The notes under the pieces: model-generated | Database searches by the model: none | The model's input: the letters and a program-made list of their open reading frames with translations, nothing else | Told to the model about the DNA's origin: nothing | Program-made: the position numbers and the translations under genes | Assembly: GCF_000305935.1 (NCBI RefSeq) | Contig: NC_018870.1 | Coordinates: 1,420,001 to 1,484,000, forward strand | Direction of reading: 5' to 3' | DNA length: 64,000 nucleotides | From: Thermacetogenium phaeum DSM 12270 | GTDB taxonomy: Bacteria > Bacillota > DSM-12270 > Thermacetogeniales > Thermacetogeniaceae | In this document: piece after piece, positions 39,089 to 49,208 of the stretch | Position numbering within the stretch: the first letter of the stretch is position 1 | Layout: each line of letters opens with the position of its first letter

Positions 39089-39279
39089 CGGGCTGGCCTC
39101 CTTAAAGCGACTTTAAGACAGGCGAAAACCTCCGCTCTGCTACCCCTCTCCTGTACCAGAAAACACCTGCTACTAGATTAACTCAAATCCGCAAAATCGG
39201 CAAGTGGATCAAAAGCTAACAGTTGGATACAATTTAGAGGTGGAATTAATTCCAGCTATTGAGTGGAGAGGGATGTTAT

Positions 39280-41043
39280 ATGTTGCCAGATGGCCTTACT
39301 TTGAACCTCGTTGTGAGAGAGCTCCAAGCCACAATTCTGCAGGGGAGGGTAGAGCGTGTCTACCAGCCTGAGAAGCAAGAGATCATCCTTGTGATTCGCT
39401 ACTCCGGCCGCAGCCTGCGCCTGCTTATTTCCTCTGCTGCAGAATCTGCTCGGATCCACTTGACTACACAGGATAAAACCAACCCTCCCTACCCTCCCCT
39501 TTTCTGTCAGATACTGCGCAAATATCTGGAAGGAAGCCGTCTGAGCAGCATCGAACAGGAGAACCTAGATCGCATTGTGCGCTTGGTTTTCACGCGCTTA
39601 GGGGAGAGCGGTGAATTTCAGAATATGGTGTTGATCAGCGAGATCATGGGAAAGCACAGCAACCTGATTTTAGTGGACGCCGCAACCGGCCTGATTATCG
39701 ACGGCATCAAACGTTATTCCCACGCCTTGAGCAGACACCGCGAAGTGCTGCCGGGACTGCCATACATTCCTCCCCCTCCCCAGAATAGAGCTCACCTCCT
39801 TAACCTTGATGAAGAACAATTTGTCAGGTTGCTGCTTTCAAATCATCTAGAAAAAAAGCTGGAGGATGTTCTTATGCTGACCCTTGCCGGCATAGGGCGC
39901 TCAATGGCGCGTGAAGTGGTCTATCGGGCGGGGCTGGACCCCGAACTGCGCCTGGAATTCTGCGGTGAATACGAGCTGCACGCTCTTTTCCAGTCCTTCC
40001 AGAAAACCGTCATTCCTCTGCTGAGAGGGAACAAACCGGAGCCGGTAATCATCTTTCAGGGAACAACAGCAGTAGACTACGCCCCTCTTCCTCTTACTCA
40101 CTACCGGGGATTAAAATCAATACCGTGTGAAACAGTTAACGAAATGCTTGACCGCTACTACGCAGCGAAGGCAGAAAGCAACCGTCTTAAGCAGATCAAA
40201 ACCCATCTGGAAACGGTCATCAGACAGAATATGGATCGCTGCAGTAAAAAACTCACCCTTCAGGAAAAGGACGAGGCAGAAGCCAGGGAAGCACTTAAGC
40301 TGCGGCTCCTTGGGGAGATGATCTTCGCCCACCTGCACCTGATCAGACCCGGGTCCCGGGAAGTAGAGCTTCCGAACCTCTACCAGCCGGATGCTCCATC
40401 ATTAAAAATAGAGCTGGACCCATCACTTTCGGCGGTGCAAAACGCCCAGCGTCTTTTTCGGAGATACGACAAAGCGAGAGATACAATTAAGGCCTTGGAG
40501 AAACAAATCAAGAGCACCAAAGAGGAAATTCAGTATCTGAACAGCATTAAAACGGCTCTCGAGCAGGCGGAGTGTCTGGCTGATTATCAGGAGATTCATG
40601 AAGAGCTGGAAGATGCGGGTTACATCCGATCCGACGGCAAGAAAAGCCGCCGGAGCAAAGGGACAAAAAAGGCACCGCCGCAGATAATGCGGTTCACCTC
40701 CCGCGATGGCTATCAGATCCTTGTCGGAAAAAACAACCAGCAGAACGACTACATCACCATGCGCCTGGCACGCGATGAAGATTACTGGCTTCACGTAAAA
40801 GATAGCGCAGGAGCCCATGTGATAGTCAAAAGCAAACCCGGTCAGGAGATACCTCCGTCTACTCTGGAAGAGGCAGCAGGGCTGGCAGCTCACTTCAGCG
40901 AAGCCAGATACTCCTCTAAGGTTCCTGTTGACTGCACCAAAAGAAAATACGTCAGCAAACCAGCAGGGGCGCGTCCGGGGTTTGTCATTTATAAAAATCA
41001 CAAAACTATTTACGCAACTCCTAAAGCTCCTACCCCTGAATGA
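39280..41043 (+). CDS. rqcH: Ribosome quality-control protein RqcH (NFACT family)
   Basis: 587 residues from the ATG at 39280 (GAGAGG upstream); an in-frame TTG at 39259 is less likely. It has the NFACT-N domain (LPDGLTLNLVVRELQ, then RLLISSAAESARIHLT), a helical coiled region (about 290-440) and the NFACT-R domain (TSRDGYQILVGKNNQQNDYI, DYWLHVKDSAGAHVIVK). It recruits tRNA-Ala to obstructed 50S subunits for alanine tailing. The older name is fibronectin-binding protein. It is divergent from dapF. Confidence 0.95.
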   Translation: MLPDGLTLNLVVRELQATILQGRVERVYQPEKQEIILVIRYSGRSLRLLISSAAESARIHLTTQDKTNPPYPPLFCQILRKYLEGSRLSSIEQENLDRIVRLVFTRLGESGEFQNMVLISEIMGKHSNLILVDAATGLIIDGIKRYSHALSRHREVLPGLPYIPPPPQNRAHLLNLDEEQFVRLLLSNHLEKKLEDVLMLTLAGIGRSMAREVVYRAGLDPELRLEFCGEYELHALFQSFQKTVIPLLRGNKPEPVIIFQGTTAVDYAPLPLTHYRGLKSIPCETVNEMLDRYYAAKAESNRLKQIKTHLETVIRQNMDRCSKKLTLQEKDEAEAREALKLRLLGEMIFAHLHLIRPGSREVELPNLYQPDAPSLKIELDPSLSAVQNAQRLFRRYDKARDTIKALEKQIKSTKEEIQYLNSIKTALEQAECLADYQEIHEELEDAGYIRSDGKKSRRSKGTKKAPPQIMRFTSRDGYQILVGKNNQQNDYITMRLARDEDYWLHVKDSAGAHVIVKSKPGQEIPPSTLEEAAGLAAHFSEARYSSKVPVDCTKRKYVSKPAGARPGFVIYKNHKTIYATPKAPTPE

Positions 41044-41252
41044 TCGCAACTGGAAACGCTCCCTGGGAAATATATTTTTTCTTTGAGGTTTGTTGCGAGT
41101 TTCTCCTTTAAATCGAACAGCTGTTGACTCGGTTCACCCCCGGAGAACAGCTTATCTATATGTTTTTTGACTTTATCATCGTAATGTGTTGTTTGTATAC
41201 CATCTGCTCCTCCAATCATGAACAAGTCATTAATAACTCCATCTACAGCCAT
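41010..41252 (-). CDS. Truncated HAAS/permease-prefix-like protein
   Basis: 80 residues. KVKKHIDKLFSGG and FDLKEKLATNLKEKI resemble the short helical HAAS/DUF1700-type domain that commonly follows PadR regulators. The downstream membrane part expected in such proteins is missing, and the frame ends inside the 3' end of rqcH. AGAGG lies upstream of the ATG, and padR ends 6 bases before it. It is probably a leftover of a PadR-controlled pair. Confidence 0.45.
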   Translation of the reverse strand: MAVDGVINDLFMIGGADGIQTTHYDDKVKKHIDKLFSGGEPSQQLFDLKEKLATNLKEKIYFPGSVSSCDHSGVGALGVA

Positions 41253-41258
41253 GTACCT

Positions 41259-41609
41259 CTAAACGCCATCGTCCGCAACTCCCTTAATCAACCTCTCTAT
41301 AACCTCTTTGGCGAACTCCCAATCCTTTTTATTCTTTTCATAGAACTCCCTACCTTTATCCGTTATGCGATAATACTTACGCCGCCCTCCCTGGCTTTCA
41401 TTCCCCCAATAGGAAATGATCAACCCATCCTGCTCCAATCGCCGAAAGGCGCTGTACAGAGTTGCTTCTTTTAACTCATACTGCCTTCCGCTCAGCGCAA
41501 TTATCTTTTTGCAGATCTCATAACCGTAGCTATCACCCTGGCGGAGGATATTCAATATTATGGTATCGGTATGTCCACGAATTAGATCATTCGAGATGGT
41601 GCCGGACAT
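41259..41609 (-). CDS. PadR-family transcriptional regulator
   Basis: 116 residues from the ATG at 41609 with AGGAGGG upstream; the open frame to 41639 lies in the operator. It has the winged helix of PadR: LIRGHTDTIILNILRQGDSYGYEI, LKEATLYSAFRRLEQDGLI and SQGGRRKYYRITDKGREF. It likely represses its own promoter through the inverted repeat at 41627-41662. Confidence 0.9.
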   Translation of the reverse strand: MSGTISNDLIRGHTDTIILNILRQGDSYGYEICKKIIALSGRQYELKEATLYSAFRRLEQDGLIISYWGNESQGGRRKYYRITDKGREFYEKNKKDWEFAKEVIERLIKGVADDGV

Positions 41610-41626
41610 ATCATTCCCTCCTGATG

Positions 41627-41662
41627 TACATTGTGTCATATACTACTATGTCAGACAATGTA
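41627..41662 (-). promoter_or_regulatory. PadR operator candidate
   Basis: TACATTGT (41627-41634) and ACAATGTA (41655-41662) form a perfect 8-bp inverted repeat just upstream of the padR start. Further matching (GTCATA...TATGTC) lies inside. ATGT/ACAT half-sites are typical of PadR proteins. Confidence 0.65.
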
Positions 41663-41743
41663 ATTCGCATAAAAATTATATCTTAATATAGCCTATATGC
41701 CTCCTAAAATTCGCCTAATCTTAAGAGATCTACATCTCAGCAG

Positions 41744-41773
41744 AAAAAAAAAGGCCAATCCGGGCTACCGGAC
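41744..41773 (-). terminator. Terminator of the pyr operon
   Basis: On the minus strand TCCGG-TAGC-CCGGA is followed, after TTGGCC, by ten Ts, about 56 bases after the pyrE stop. Confidence 0.7.
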
Positions 41774-41828
41774 AACCCCTTTTCAGCATTTTAATTATTG
41801 TCGGCGCAGTTTATTCGGTCGTCTAACA

Positions 41829-42398
41829 CTAGCTCCTGCTTCCGGGCTTGACGACCGGTAGGCCGTCCCGGCACAGCGGGCAGTCGGCCGGATCGTATGT
41901 ATCTATTTGGAGTTTGAGCAGTGAATAATAGGGCACTCCGAAGTCAAGATCTCCACTGTGGCGATCTACAAGGGAGGCAACCCCTATAAGGACCCCTCCC
42001 TGCGCCTTGACCAGCTCGATCACCTCTCTGGTCGAACCGCCGGTTGTCACAACATCCTCTACCACCACAACCCGCTCTCCTGCTTTGATTTCAAATCCCC
42101 GGCGCAGGGTCATCTTTCCCTGTTCCCGCTCTGTAAACATCGCTTTCACACCCAGAGCACGCCCTACCTCTTGAGCAACAATAATCCCCCCGATGGCTGG
42201 CCCTACCACTAAATCCACATCCAGTCCTTTAAAGTGGGCGGCAAGCTTTGTGCACAGTTCTTCGGCCAGATCGGGATACATCAAAACTTTGGCGCACTGA
42301 ATATAGCGGTTGCTGTGCAGACCAGAAGTCAAACGAAAGTGCCCCTCCAGTAAAGCACCGCGCTCTTTAAAAACCGTCAGAAGCTCATTTTCTTTCAT
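41829..42398 (-). CDS. pyrE: Orotate phosphoribosyltransferase
   Basis: 189 residues from the ATG at 42398 (GGAGG upstream); the longer frame overlaps pyrF. It has the PRPP loop VVVVEDVVTTGGSTREVI, GPAIGGIIVAQEVGRAL and the hood loop FTEREQGKMTLRRGF. It makes OMP from orotate. The C-terminal CPLC pair is a short extension seen in some Clostridial enzymes. Last gene of the pyr operon. Confidence 0.96.
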   Translation of the reverse strand: MKENELLTVFKERGALLEGHFRLTSGLHSNRYIQCAKVLMYPDLAEELCTKLAAHFKGLDVDLVVGPAIGGIIVAQEVGRALGVKAMFTEREQGKMTLRRGFEIKAGERVVVVEDVVTTGGSTREVIELVKAQGGVLIGVASLVDRHSGDLDFGVPYYSLLKLQIDTYDPADCPLCRDGLPVVKPGSRS

Positions 42399-43113
42399 CT
42401 CTTGATTCCTCCATTTCCCTGAGAATACGCCGGGCGGCCTCCCGTGAGTCCACCGCCTGCAAGATCGGTCGACCAACCACAATGTAGTCTGCTCCCGCAT
42501 TAATGGCTTCCCCGGGTGTGCTGATTCTCTTTTGGTCGCCTGCGCTTGATCCCGCAGGTCTGATGCCGGGCGTAACGATCAAAAAGTCTTCTCCAAATCT
42601 TTCCCGGATCGCCGCGATCTCTCGTGGTGAAGCCACAACGCCGGAAAGGCCACACTCCTTCGCTATTTCTGCCCAGAAGAGTACCTGATCCAGGGGCTGT
42701 CTTTCGATGCCCAGGTCGTTAAACAGTTCTTCGGCGCCTAGGCTGGTAAGCACAGTCACGCCTATAATCAGTGGCATCCGCTTCCCCCCGGTCTCATCCT
42801 CCACCTCTTCAACCACGGCTCTCAGCATCTCCCGGCCGCCGGCAATATGGACGTTGAACATGGCCACTCCCAACCGCGCTGCGGCCCGCCCGGCCTGAGC
42901 AACGGTGCGGGGTATATCGTGAAACTTCAGATCGAGAAAAACACGCCCCCCCGCTTCCTGAATCTCCTTCACAAAAGCGGGACCATAATTACAAAACGGT
43001 TCCAGTCCCACCTTGAACATTCCGCAGCAGTCGTGCAGCTGTGAAACCAAACCCAGCACCCGTTCCCGTTCGGCGAGATCCAGGGCTACGATCAACCGCT
43101 CCTTGGTATCCAT
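42385..43113 (-). CDS. pyrF: Orotidine 5'-phosphate decarboxylase
   Basis: 242 residues from the ATG at 43113 (AAGGAAG upstream). The catalytic array FLDLKFHDIPRTV and the phosphate-binding GADYIVVGRPI identify it. It decarboxylates OMP to UMP. Its stop overlaps the pyrE start by 14 bases. Confidence 0.97.
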   Translation of the reverse strand: MDTKERLIVALDLAERERVLGLVSQLHDCCGMFKVGLEPFCNYGPAFVKEIQEAGGRVFLDLKFHDIPRTVAQAGRAAARLGVAMFNVHIAGGREMLRAVVEEVEDETGGKRMPLIIGVTVLTSLGAEELFNDLGIERQPLDQVLFWAEIAKECGLSGVVASPREIAAIRERFGEDFLIVTPGIRPAGSSAGDQKRISTPGEAINAGADYIVVGRPILQAVDSREAARRILREMEESRDERK

Positions 43114-43127
43114 AATCAGTTCTTCCT

Positions 43128-44054
43128 TCACTCCTTACAGCCTTGATTTTTCCAGGCGGCTCCGACTAAACATCTAAGCTCCTCGATTTTATTCCTGGCA
43201 CAGTAACTCTGCAGATCTTCGATGATCTTCACCGCTGTCAGGGGATCATGGAAGAAGGCCGAGCCAACCGCCACCGCTGAGGCCCCGGCAAGGATGAACT
43301 CCAGAGCGTCACGACCGGTGCAGATCCCCCCCATGCCGATGATCGGAAGATCGACCGCCTGCGATACCTCCCAAACCGCCCGCACTGCTACCGGCCGGAT
43401 TGCCGGGCCGGAGAGGCCACCGGTAACGTTGCCCAGAAGCGGTTTTCTAGCCTCAACATCGATGGCCATTCCCAGCAAAGTATTGATCAAAGAAAGGGCG
43501 TGCGCTCCGGCATCCGCAACGGCCCTGGCAAGGCCCACGATATCGGTCACGTTGGGGGTAAGCTTAACGATGACGGGAAGATCAGTGGACTGCACAACGG
43601 CTTCTACGATTTCGGCCGCCGCCTCGGGAACCGTACCAAGGGCCATCCCACCGGCCTTGACGTTGGGGCAGGAGATATTCATCTCCAAGCCCGCCACACC
43701 CGCATTGGTCAGGCGTTCTGCCAGGGCTATGAACTCCTTTTTGGTGCGGCCGGCAATATTGGCGATCACCGGTATGCCAAAGTCGAGCATCTGCGGCAAG
43801 AGGTCATCGATAAAGGAATCTACGCCGGGGTTCTGCAGGCCGATAGCATTGAGCAGACCTGCAGGAGTTTCACAGATGCGCGGGGGCTCGTTTCCCGGAC
43901 AGGGGTCGAGGGTCAATCCCTTGGTAACGAGAGCACCCAGTTTACTCACGTCGAAGACAGGAGCATACTCCACCCCGGATCCGAAGGTTCCCGAGGCTAC
44001 AAGGACCGGGTTTTTCATTTTAATACCGGCGATTTCCACCGAGAGGTCAACCAT
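43128..44054 (-). CDS. pyrD: Dihydroorotate dehydrogenase B, catalytic subunit
   Basis: 308 residues from the ATG at 44054 (GAGGAGG upstream). Class 1B signature: MKNPVLVASGTFGSG, the flavin-site EMNISCPNVKAGG with the catalytic Cys, VKLTPNV, and GMGGICTGRDALEF. It works with PyrK, passing electrons from dihydroorotate to NAD. The genes overlap by 8 bases. Confidence 0.97.
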   Translation of the reverse strand: MVDLSVEIAGIKMKNPVLVASGTFGSGVEYAPVFDVSKLGALVTKGLTLDPCPGNEPPRICETPAGLLNAIGLQNPGVDSFIDDLLPQMLDFGIPVIANIAGRTKKEFIALAERLTNAGVAGLEMNISCPNVKAGGMALGTVPEAAAEIVEAVVQSTDLPVIVKLTPNVTDIVGLARAVADAGAHALSLINTLLGMAIDVEARKPLLGNVTGGLSGPAIRPVAVRAVWEVSQAVDLPIIGMGGICTGRDALEFILAGASAVAVGSAFFHDPLTAVKIIEDLQSYCARNKIEELRCLVGAAWKNQGCKE

Positions 44055-44832
44055 CAAAGATCACCTCCTCAGCGGCGAAAACCGGCCCCTCCAGACAGAC
44101 CCTCAGTTGTTTTCCACCACTACCCCTGCAGGTACACCCCAGGCAGGCGCCCACACCGCAAGCCATGCGCTCTTCCAGCGAGATTTCGGCCGGAATGCCT
44201 TTTTCAATGCTCAACTGCTGCACTCCCTTGAGGACGGGAAGAGGGCCACAGGCAAAGATCTTATCAAAAGAGAACTGCTTCAGCTTTTCCTTGAGAAGCC
44301 CGAGAACGCTTCCTTTCCATCCGCTAGAGCCGTCTTCAGTGGCCACTGCTACCCGGCCGTATAACTCGTACACTTCAGGCCGCAGAATTCCCTCCCGGCT
44401 GCGTGCCCCCATAAGAATGAGGAGCTCCCAACGGCGCTTCTTCAGAGAGGATGCCAGATAAAGGATAGGGGCCACACCTACCCCTGCACCTAACAGCACA
44501 CCTTTCTTTCCTTCTTCGGCGCAGGAAAAACCGCGGCCCAATGGCCCCAACAGCTGAACCTTGTCTCCGGCGCTCCTTTCTGCCAGCAGGGCCGTTCCTT
44601 TTCCCCGTACCTGATAGAGGAACTGAACCTCTCCTTTCTCCCCGTCCACATAGTGGATGCTCAAAGGACGCCGCAGAAAGGGATCGTAACAGTCCCCACA
44701 CCGTATCATAACGAACTGGCCGGGAAGCGCTCCGCGTGCCAGTTCAGGAGCCTCCAGGCTGAGCAGGTAATACCCAGGTGACAGGCAGTTCTGAACGATT
44801 ACCCTGCAAGTGTATTCTCCTGGCTCAATCAT
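44047..44832 (-). CDS. pyrK: Dihydroorotate dehydrogenase B, electron-transfer subunit
   Basis: 261 residues from the ATG at 44832 (GGGAAGG 8 bases upstream; another ATG lies 9 bases earlier). FAD motif RRPLSIHYV, NAD-binding GAGVGVAPILYLA, and four cysteines for the 2Fe-2S cluster in ERMACGVGACLGCTC and LRVC. It is the iron-sulfur flavoprotein partner of PyrD. Confidence 0.96.
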   Translation of the reverse strand: MIEPGEYTCRVIVQNCLSPGYYLLSLEAPELARGALPGQFVMIRCGDCYDPFLRRPLSIHYVDGEKGEVQFLYQVRGKGTALLAERSAGDKVQLLGPLGRGFSCAEEGKKGVLLGAGVGVAPILYLASSLKKRRWELLILMGARSREGILRPEVYELYGRVAVATEDGSSGWKGSVLGLLKEKLKQFSFDKIFACGPLPVLKGVQQLSIEKGIPAEISLEERMACGVGACLGCTCRGSGGKQLRVCLEGPVFAAEEVIFDG

Positions 44833-44851
44833 TTTTTGCATCCTTCCCAAA

Positions 44852-47800
44852 CTAGTTTGTATATTCGTCAAGGGAGAGGAGAGCGCTCTCCTGCCCGCTT
44901 TTCAAGAAAGAAATACAATCGAGCATCGCCCGTGCCGTATCCAGGGATGTGAGGCAGGGTATACCATGCTCCACTGCCGCTCTCCTGATTTGATATCCGT
45001 CTTTAACCGCTCCCCGGCCACCGCTGTGGGTATTGATAACAAAGTCAATCTTACCGGAGTTGATTAGGTCGACAACATGGGGGGAACCGCTCTCGATCTT
45101 GTTGACCTCTTCCACTTCCACCCCGTGCGCTCTTAAGAAGCGGGCAGTTCCCGTCGTTGCCACAAAGCGCAGCCCCATTTCCTTCAAGCCGACAACGATC
45201 GGAAGCACCTCCTCTTTGTCCCGGTCGGCGATGGTTACCAACACCGTCCCCGAAAGGGGAACAGAACAGCCGGCGGCCAAAAGTCCCTTGTAGAGGGCGC
45301 GCGGTACGGAATAGTCCACACCCATTACCTCACCGGTAGACTTCATCTCAGGGCCGAGGAAGGTATCCACTTCCGTCAATTTTCCGAAGGAGAAAACGGG
45401 TACCTTCACCGCCACCAGGGAATTAGGTTCAACCAGACCGCTCCGGTAGCCCATTTCCTTGAGCGTTTTGCCGAGCATAACCCTGGTCCCCAAACCGACC
45501 ATGGGGATTCCTGTAATCTTGCTCAGATAGGGGACCGTCCGGCTCGCTCTGGGATTGACCTCCAGAACATAAATCTCCCCCTGATAGTAGACAAACTGAA
45601 TGTTAAGCAATCCCCTTATCTCAAGAGCGCGCGCCAGTTTCCTGGTGTAGTTGATGATTTTATCCCGCACCTCGTCTTCAAGACGGGCCGGATAGACGGC
45701 GATGCTGTCACCGGAGTGGACACCTGCCCGTTCGATATGTTCCATTATGCCTGGTATTACGATATCCTCACCGTCGCTGATCGCATCCACCTCTAGTTCC
45801 TGCCCCTGGAAGTATTTATCGACAAGAATAGGATGATGTGAGGATACCGCTACTGCTGACTCTACATAGCTGGCCAGCTCCTCTTCGTTGTATACGATCT
45901 CCATAGCCCTCCCCCCCAGAACGTAGGAGGGCCGTACCAACACGGGGAAGCCGATTTCCCTCGCAATGGTCATGGCCTCGTCAAGGGAGGTGGCTCCCCG
46001 GCCGGGAGGCACTGGGATCCCCAACCGGTTGACCAGCCGTTCGAACCTCTCACGGTCCTCGGCCTCATCGATCTTATCCACAGACGTCCCCAGAATCTTG
46101 ACGCCGTTTTCGGCCAGTGGGCCTGCCAGATTGATGGCCGTCTGCCCGCCGAATTGAACAATTACCCCTTCAGGCTTTTCCAGTTCCACAACATGGAGAA
46201 CATCTTCCAGGGTCAGCGGTTCAAAGTAAAGCCGGTCGGCCGTATCGGAGTCGGTGCTCACTGTCTCCGGATTGTTGTTGATGATTATGGCTTCGACACC
46301 CTCGGACTTGAGCGCCCAAACTGATTGCACTGAACAGTAGTCGAACTCAATCCCCTGGCCGATCCGGATGGGCCCCGCTCCCAGCACCAGCACCTTGCGC
46401 CTGGAACTGGGAATGGCTTCATTCTCCTCTTCATAGGTAGAGTAGAAATAAGGGGTTACAGCTTCGAATTCGGCCGCACATGTATCGACCATCTTGTAGA
46501 CCGGTCGGATACCTTTTTCCGTTCTGATCTTCCGGATCCGCTCTTCTTTGATCCCTCTCAGTTTGCCGATCAGGGCGTCACTAAAACCCATGCTTTTAGC
46601 CTTATCCAGCAGTTCGGAAGAGAGGGAAACCGCGGTTGCCAGCTCCTTTTCCATAGTCGTGATCTCTTCGATCTTCTTCAAGAAGAAAGGATCGATCCTG
46701 GTAATTGACGCTAGCCTCTCCATTGTCAGGCCGCGCCGGAAGGCCTCGGCGATCAGAAAGAGGCGCTCATCAGAAGGCACAGAAAGCTTTTCTACGAGCT
46801 TCTCCGTATCCCAATCCGTAAGGCCGGCGAAGGACAGTCCGGTTACCGGAATTTCCAATGAGCGGACGGCCTTTAACAAAGCCCCCGTAAAAGAGCGATC
46901 GATGGCCATAACCTCACCGGTGGCCTTCATCTGAGTTCCCAGGGAGCGGTTGGCCATCCGGAACTTGTCAAAGGGCCAGCGGGGAAACTTAAGGACACAA
47001 TAATCTATGGTTGGCTCAAAACATGCACTGGTTTTTCTGGTCACGAAGTTTTCTATCTCATCAAGCCGCAGGCCAAGTGCAATTTTAGTGGCCACTCTGG
47101 CAATTGGGTAACCGGTAGCCTTCGAGGCCAGGGCACTGGATCTGCTGACGCGTGGGTTGACCTCGATGACGTAGTAATTAAAGCTCTTGGGGTCGAGTGC
47201 AAACTGAATGTTGCATCCCCCCTCCACACCTAAGGAGCGGATGATTTTGAGGGAAGCACTGCGCAGCATCTGTACTTCATCATCGCTCAAGGTCTGGGTG
47301 GGCGCCACAACGACGCTATCCCCTGTGTGGATCCCCATAGGGTCGATATTTTCCATATTACAGACAGTAATACAGTTGTCGGCGCTGTCACGAATCACCT
47401 CGTATTCGATCTCCTTCCAGCCCTCCACACTGCGCTCAAGCAGCACCTGCCCGATCATGCTCAGAGCCAAACCGCGTCCAACCACCTGTCGGAGCTCCTC
47501 TTCGTTATACGCTATCCCGCCGCCGGTGCCGCCGAGGGTATAGGCCGGTCTCACCACCAACGGATAGCCGGTTGTTCCGGCAAAATCAAGGGCTTCCTCC
47601 AGAGATCTCACGACCTTGCTCTCCGGAACAGGCTCGCCGATATCTTCAAGCATCTCCTTAAAGCGCTCTCGATCTTCAGCCTTCCGGATCGCTTCTAAAG
47701 GCGTCCCTAAGAGACGGACTCCGTATTTGTCCAGAACCCCGTTTTCGGCCAAAAGCACTGCCATATTAAGGCCCACCTGGCCACCGAGGGTTGCGAGAAG

Positions 47801-48055
47801 ACCATCCGGCCTTTCCTTATCGATGATATTCGTTATAAATTCGGGGGTTAGCGGTTCGATGTAGATCTTATCGGCCATTTCACGGTCGGTCATGATCGTA
47901 GCGGGGTTGCTGTTGACCAAGACCACTTCCATTCCTTCTTCCTTGAGGGCGCGACAAGCCTGTGTCCCGGCGTAATCGAATTCAGCCGCCTGCCCGATGA
48001 TGATGGGCCCCGAACCGATAACCATAACTTTACGTAAGTCTTTATTCCGAGGTAT
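44852..48055 (-). CDS. carB: Carbamoyl-phosphate synthase, large subunit (ATA start)
   Basis: 1067 residues if read from the ATA at 48055. It has two ATP-grasp synthetase halves ([21 protein letters not shown] and [20 protein letters not shown]) and a C-terminal MGS-like allosteric domain (about 935-1067). The first in-frame ATG (48025) would cut off PRNKDLRKV, residues normally present, and has no ribosome binding site. After the in-frame TGA the only candidate is ATA, 8 bases after a perfect AGGAGG. So either ATA initiates or the sequence has an error. It makes carbamoyl phosphate with CarA. Confidence 0.93.
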   Translation of the reverse strand: MPRNKDLRKVMVIGSGPIIIGQAAEFDYAGTQACRALKEEGMEVVLVNSNPATIMTDREMADKIYIEPLTPEFITNIIDKERPDGLLATLGGQVGLNMAVLLAENGVLDKYGVRLLGTPLEAIRKAEDRERFKEMLEDIGEPVPESKVVRSLEEALDFAGTTGYPLVVRPAYTLGGTGGGIAYNEEELRQVVGRGLALSMIGQVLLERSVEGWKEIEYEVIRDSADNCITVCNMENIDPMGIHTGDSVVVAPTQTLSDDEVQMLRSASLKIIRSLGVEGGCNIQFALDPKSFNYYVIEVNPRVSRSSALASKATGYPIARVATKIALGLRLDEIENFVTRKTSACFEPTIDYCVLKFPRWPFDKFRMANRSLGTQMKATGEVMAIDRSFTGALLKAVRSLEIPVTGLSFAGLTDWDTEKLVEKLSVPSDERLFLIAEAFRRGLTMERLASITRIDPFFLKKIEEITTMEKELATAVSLSSELLDKAKSMGFSDALIGKLRGIKEERIRKIRTEKGIRPVYKMVDTCAAEFEAVTPYFYSTYEEENEAIPSSRRKVLVLGAGPIRIGQGIEFDYCSVQSVWALKSEGVEAIIINNNPETVSTDSDTADRLYFEPLTLEDVLHVVELEKPEGVIVQFGGQTAINLAGPLAENGVKILGTSVDKIDEAEDRERFERLVNRLGIPVPPGRGATSLDEAMTIAREIGFPVLVRPSYVLGGRAMEIVYNEEELASYVESAVAVSSHHPILVDKYFQGQELEVDAISDGEDIVIPGIMEHIERAGVHSGDSIAVYPARLEDEVRDKIINYTRKLARALEIRGLLNIQFVYYQGEIYVLEVNPRASRTVPYLSKITGIPMVGLGTRVMLGKTLKEMGYRSGLVEPNSLVAVKVPVFSFGKLTEVDTFLGPEMKSTGEVMGVDYSVPRALYKGLLAAGCSVPLSGTVLVTIADRDKEEVLPIVVGLKEMGLRFVATTGTARFLRAHGVEVEEVNKIESGSPHVVDLINSGKIDFVINTHSGGRGAVKDGYQIRRAAVEHGIPCLTSLDTARAMLDCISFLKSGQESALLSLDEYTN

Positions 48056-48096
48056 GGGTCATCCCTCCTAGTTCTAGCTAGTTCGTTAAATTTTTA

Positions 48097-49161
48097 TCAG
48101 AAACAGGATACAAACTTTTCAAAAAGGTGAGTGGTATCAAGGATACCGGGCGAACCTTCGGGATGAAACTGATAGGAAAAGATGGGCTCTGTCCGGTGTC
48201 TGATGCCTTCGACTGTGCCATCATTCAAATTGCGATGGGTTACCACTATTTCACCAGCTGATATGCTCTCTTCGTCGACAGCATACCCATGGTTCTGGGA
48301 AGTAATATAAACCCTCCCTGTTTTCAGATCCTTGACGGGATGATTGGCTCCCCGGTGCCCGTATTTGAGTTTATACGTTTCCCCACCGAATGCCAGACCG
48401 AGGATCTGGTGTCCAAGGCAAACCCCTAGCAACGGCACCTTACCGATCAACTGGCGTGTGGTTTCCACAACCTCAACGGCGTCCCTGGGATCGCCGGGGC
48501 CATTGGAGAGTACCACACCGTGAGGACGGTGGCTCAAAATCTCCTCCGCCGGTGTCCAGGCAGGAACAACGTAAACGGTGCAGTTATTCTGTATAAGGAA
48601 GCGAATAATGTTGCGCTTCACCCCCAGATCCAAAACCACCACCTTGAAGGGGCCGTTCCCAAAAACCTTCTCTTCCTTCGTGCTAACAAATTTAACCAGA
48701 TTCCTTCCTGATATGGGGGGGGCCTGACGTGCCTTCTCAATAAGGGAGTCGGCGTCCTGCTCCCCTGTGGCAATCACACCCCTCATGGTACCACAACTGC
48801 GCAGTCGCCTGGTCAAAGTCCGGGTGTCGATACCGGCCAGGCCGATGATTCCATGCCGGCTGCAGAACTCGTCGAGCTTCATCCGGCAACGCCAGTTGCT
48901 GGGGTATTCACAGAGCTCCTTGATGATAAGGCCCTGTAACCAGGGCCTATCGGATTCGAAATCATCCTCATTGATCCCGTAATTCCCCACCAGAGGGTAA
49001 GTGAGCACGAGAATTTGACCGCAATACGAAGGATCGGTGAGTATCTCCTGATAGCCGGTCATACTGGTATTGAAGACAACCTCTCCGGTCACTATTCCGG
49101 TACTGCCGAAGGACTTCCCCCGAAAGACAGTTCCATCCTCTAAAGCCAACCAGGCTTCCAT
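48097..49161 (-). CDS. carA: Carbamoyl-phosphate synthase, small subunit
   Basis: 354 residues from the ATG at 49161 (GGAAGGAG upstream). It has an N-terminal domain (MEAWLALEDGTVFRG, NTSMTGYQEILTDPSY) and a class I glutaminase domain with the nucleophile in LLGVCLGHQILGLAFGG and the His/Glu in YQFHPEGSPG. It delivers ammonia from Gln to CarB. Confidence 0.97.
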   Translation of the reverse strand: MEAWLALEDGTVFRGKSFGSTGIVTGEVVFNTSMTGYQEILTDPSYCGQILVLTYPLVGNYGINEDDFESDRPWLQGLIIKELCEYPSNWRCRMKLDEFCSRHGIIGLAGIDTRTLTRRLRSCGTMRGVIATGEQDADSLIEKARQAPPISGRNLVKFVSTKEEKVFGNGPFKVVVLDLGVKRNIIRFLIQNNCTVYVVPAWTPAEEILSHRPHGVVLSNGPGDPRDAVEVVETTRQLIGKVPLLGVCLGHQILGLAFGGETYKLKYGHRGANHPVKDLKTGRVYITSQNHGYAVDEESISAGEIVVTHRNLNDGTVEGIRHRTEPIFSYQFHPEGSPGILDTTHLFEKFVSCF

Positions 49162-49208
49162 AAACAGTAGCGCTCCTTCCTTAACCAAAACTTTACCTGA
49201 TTTTGCTC

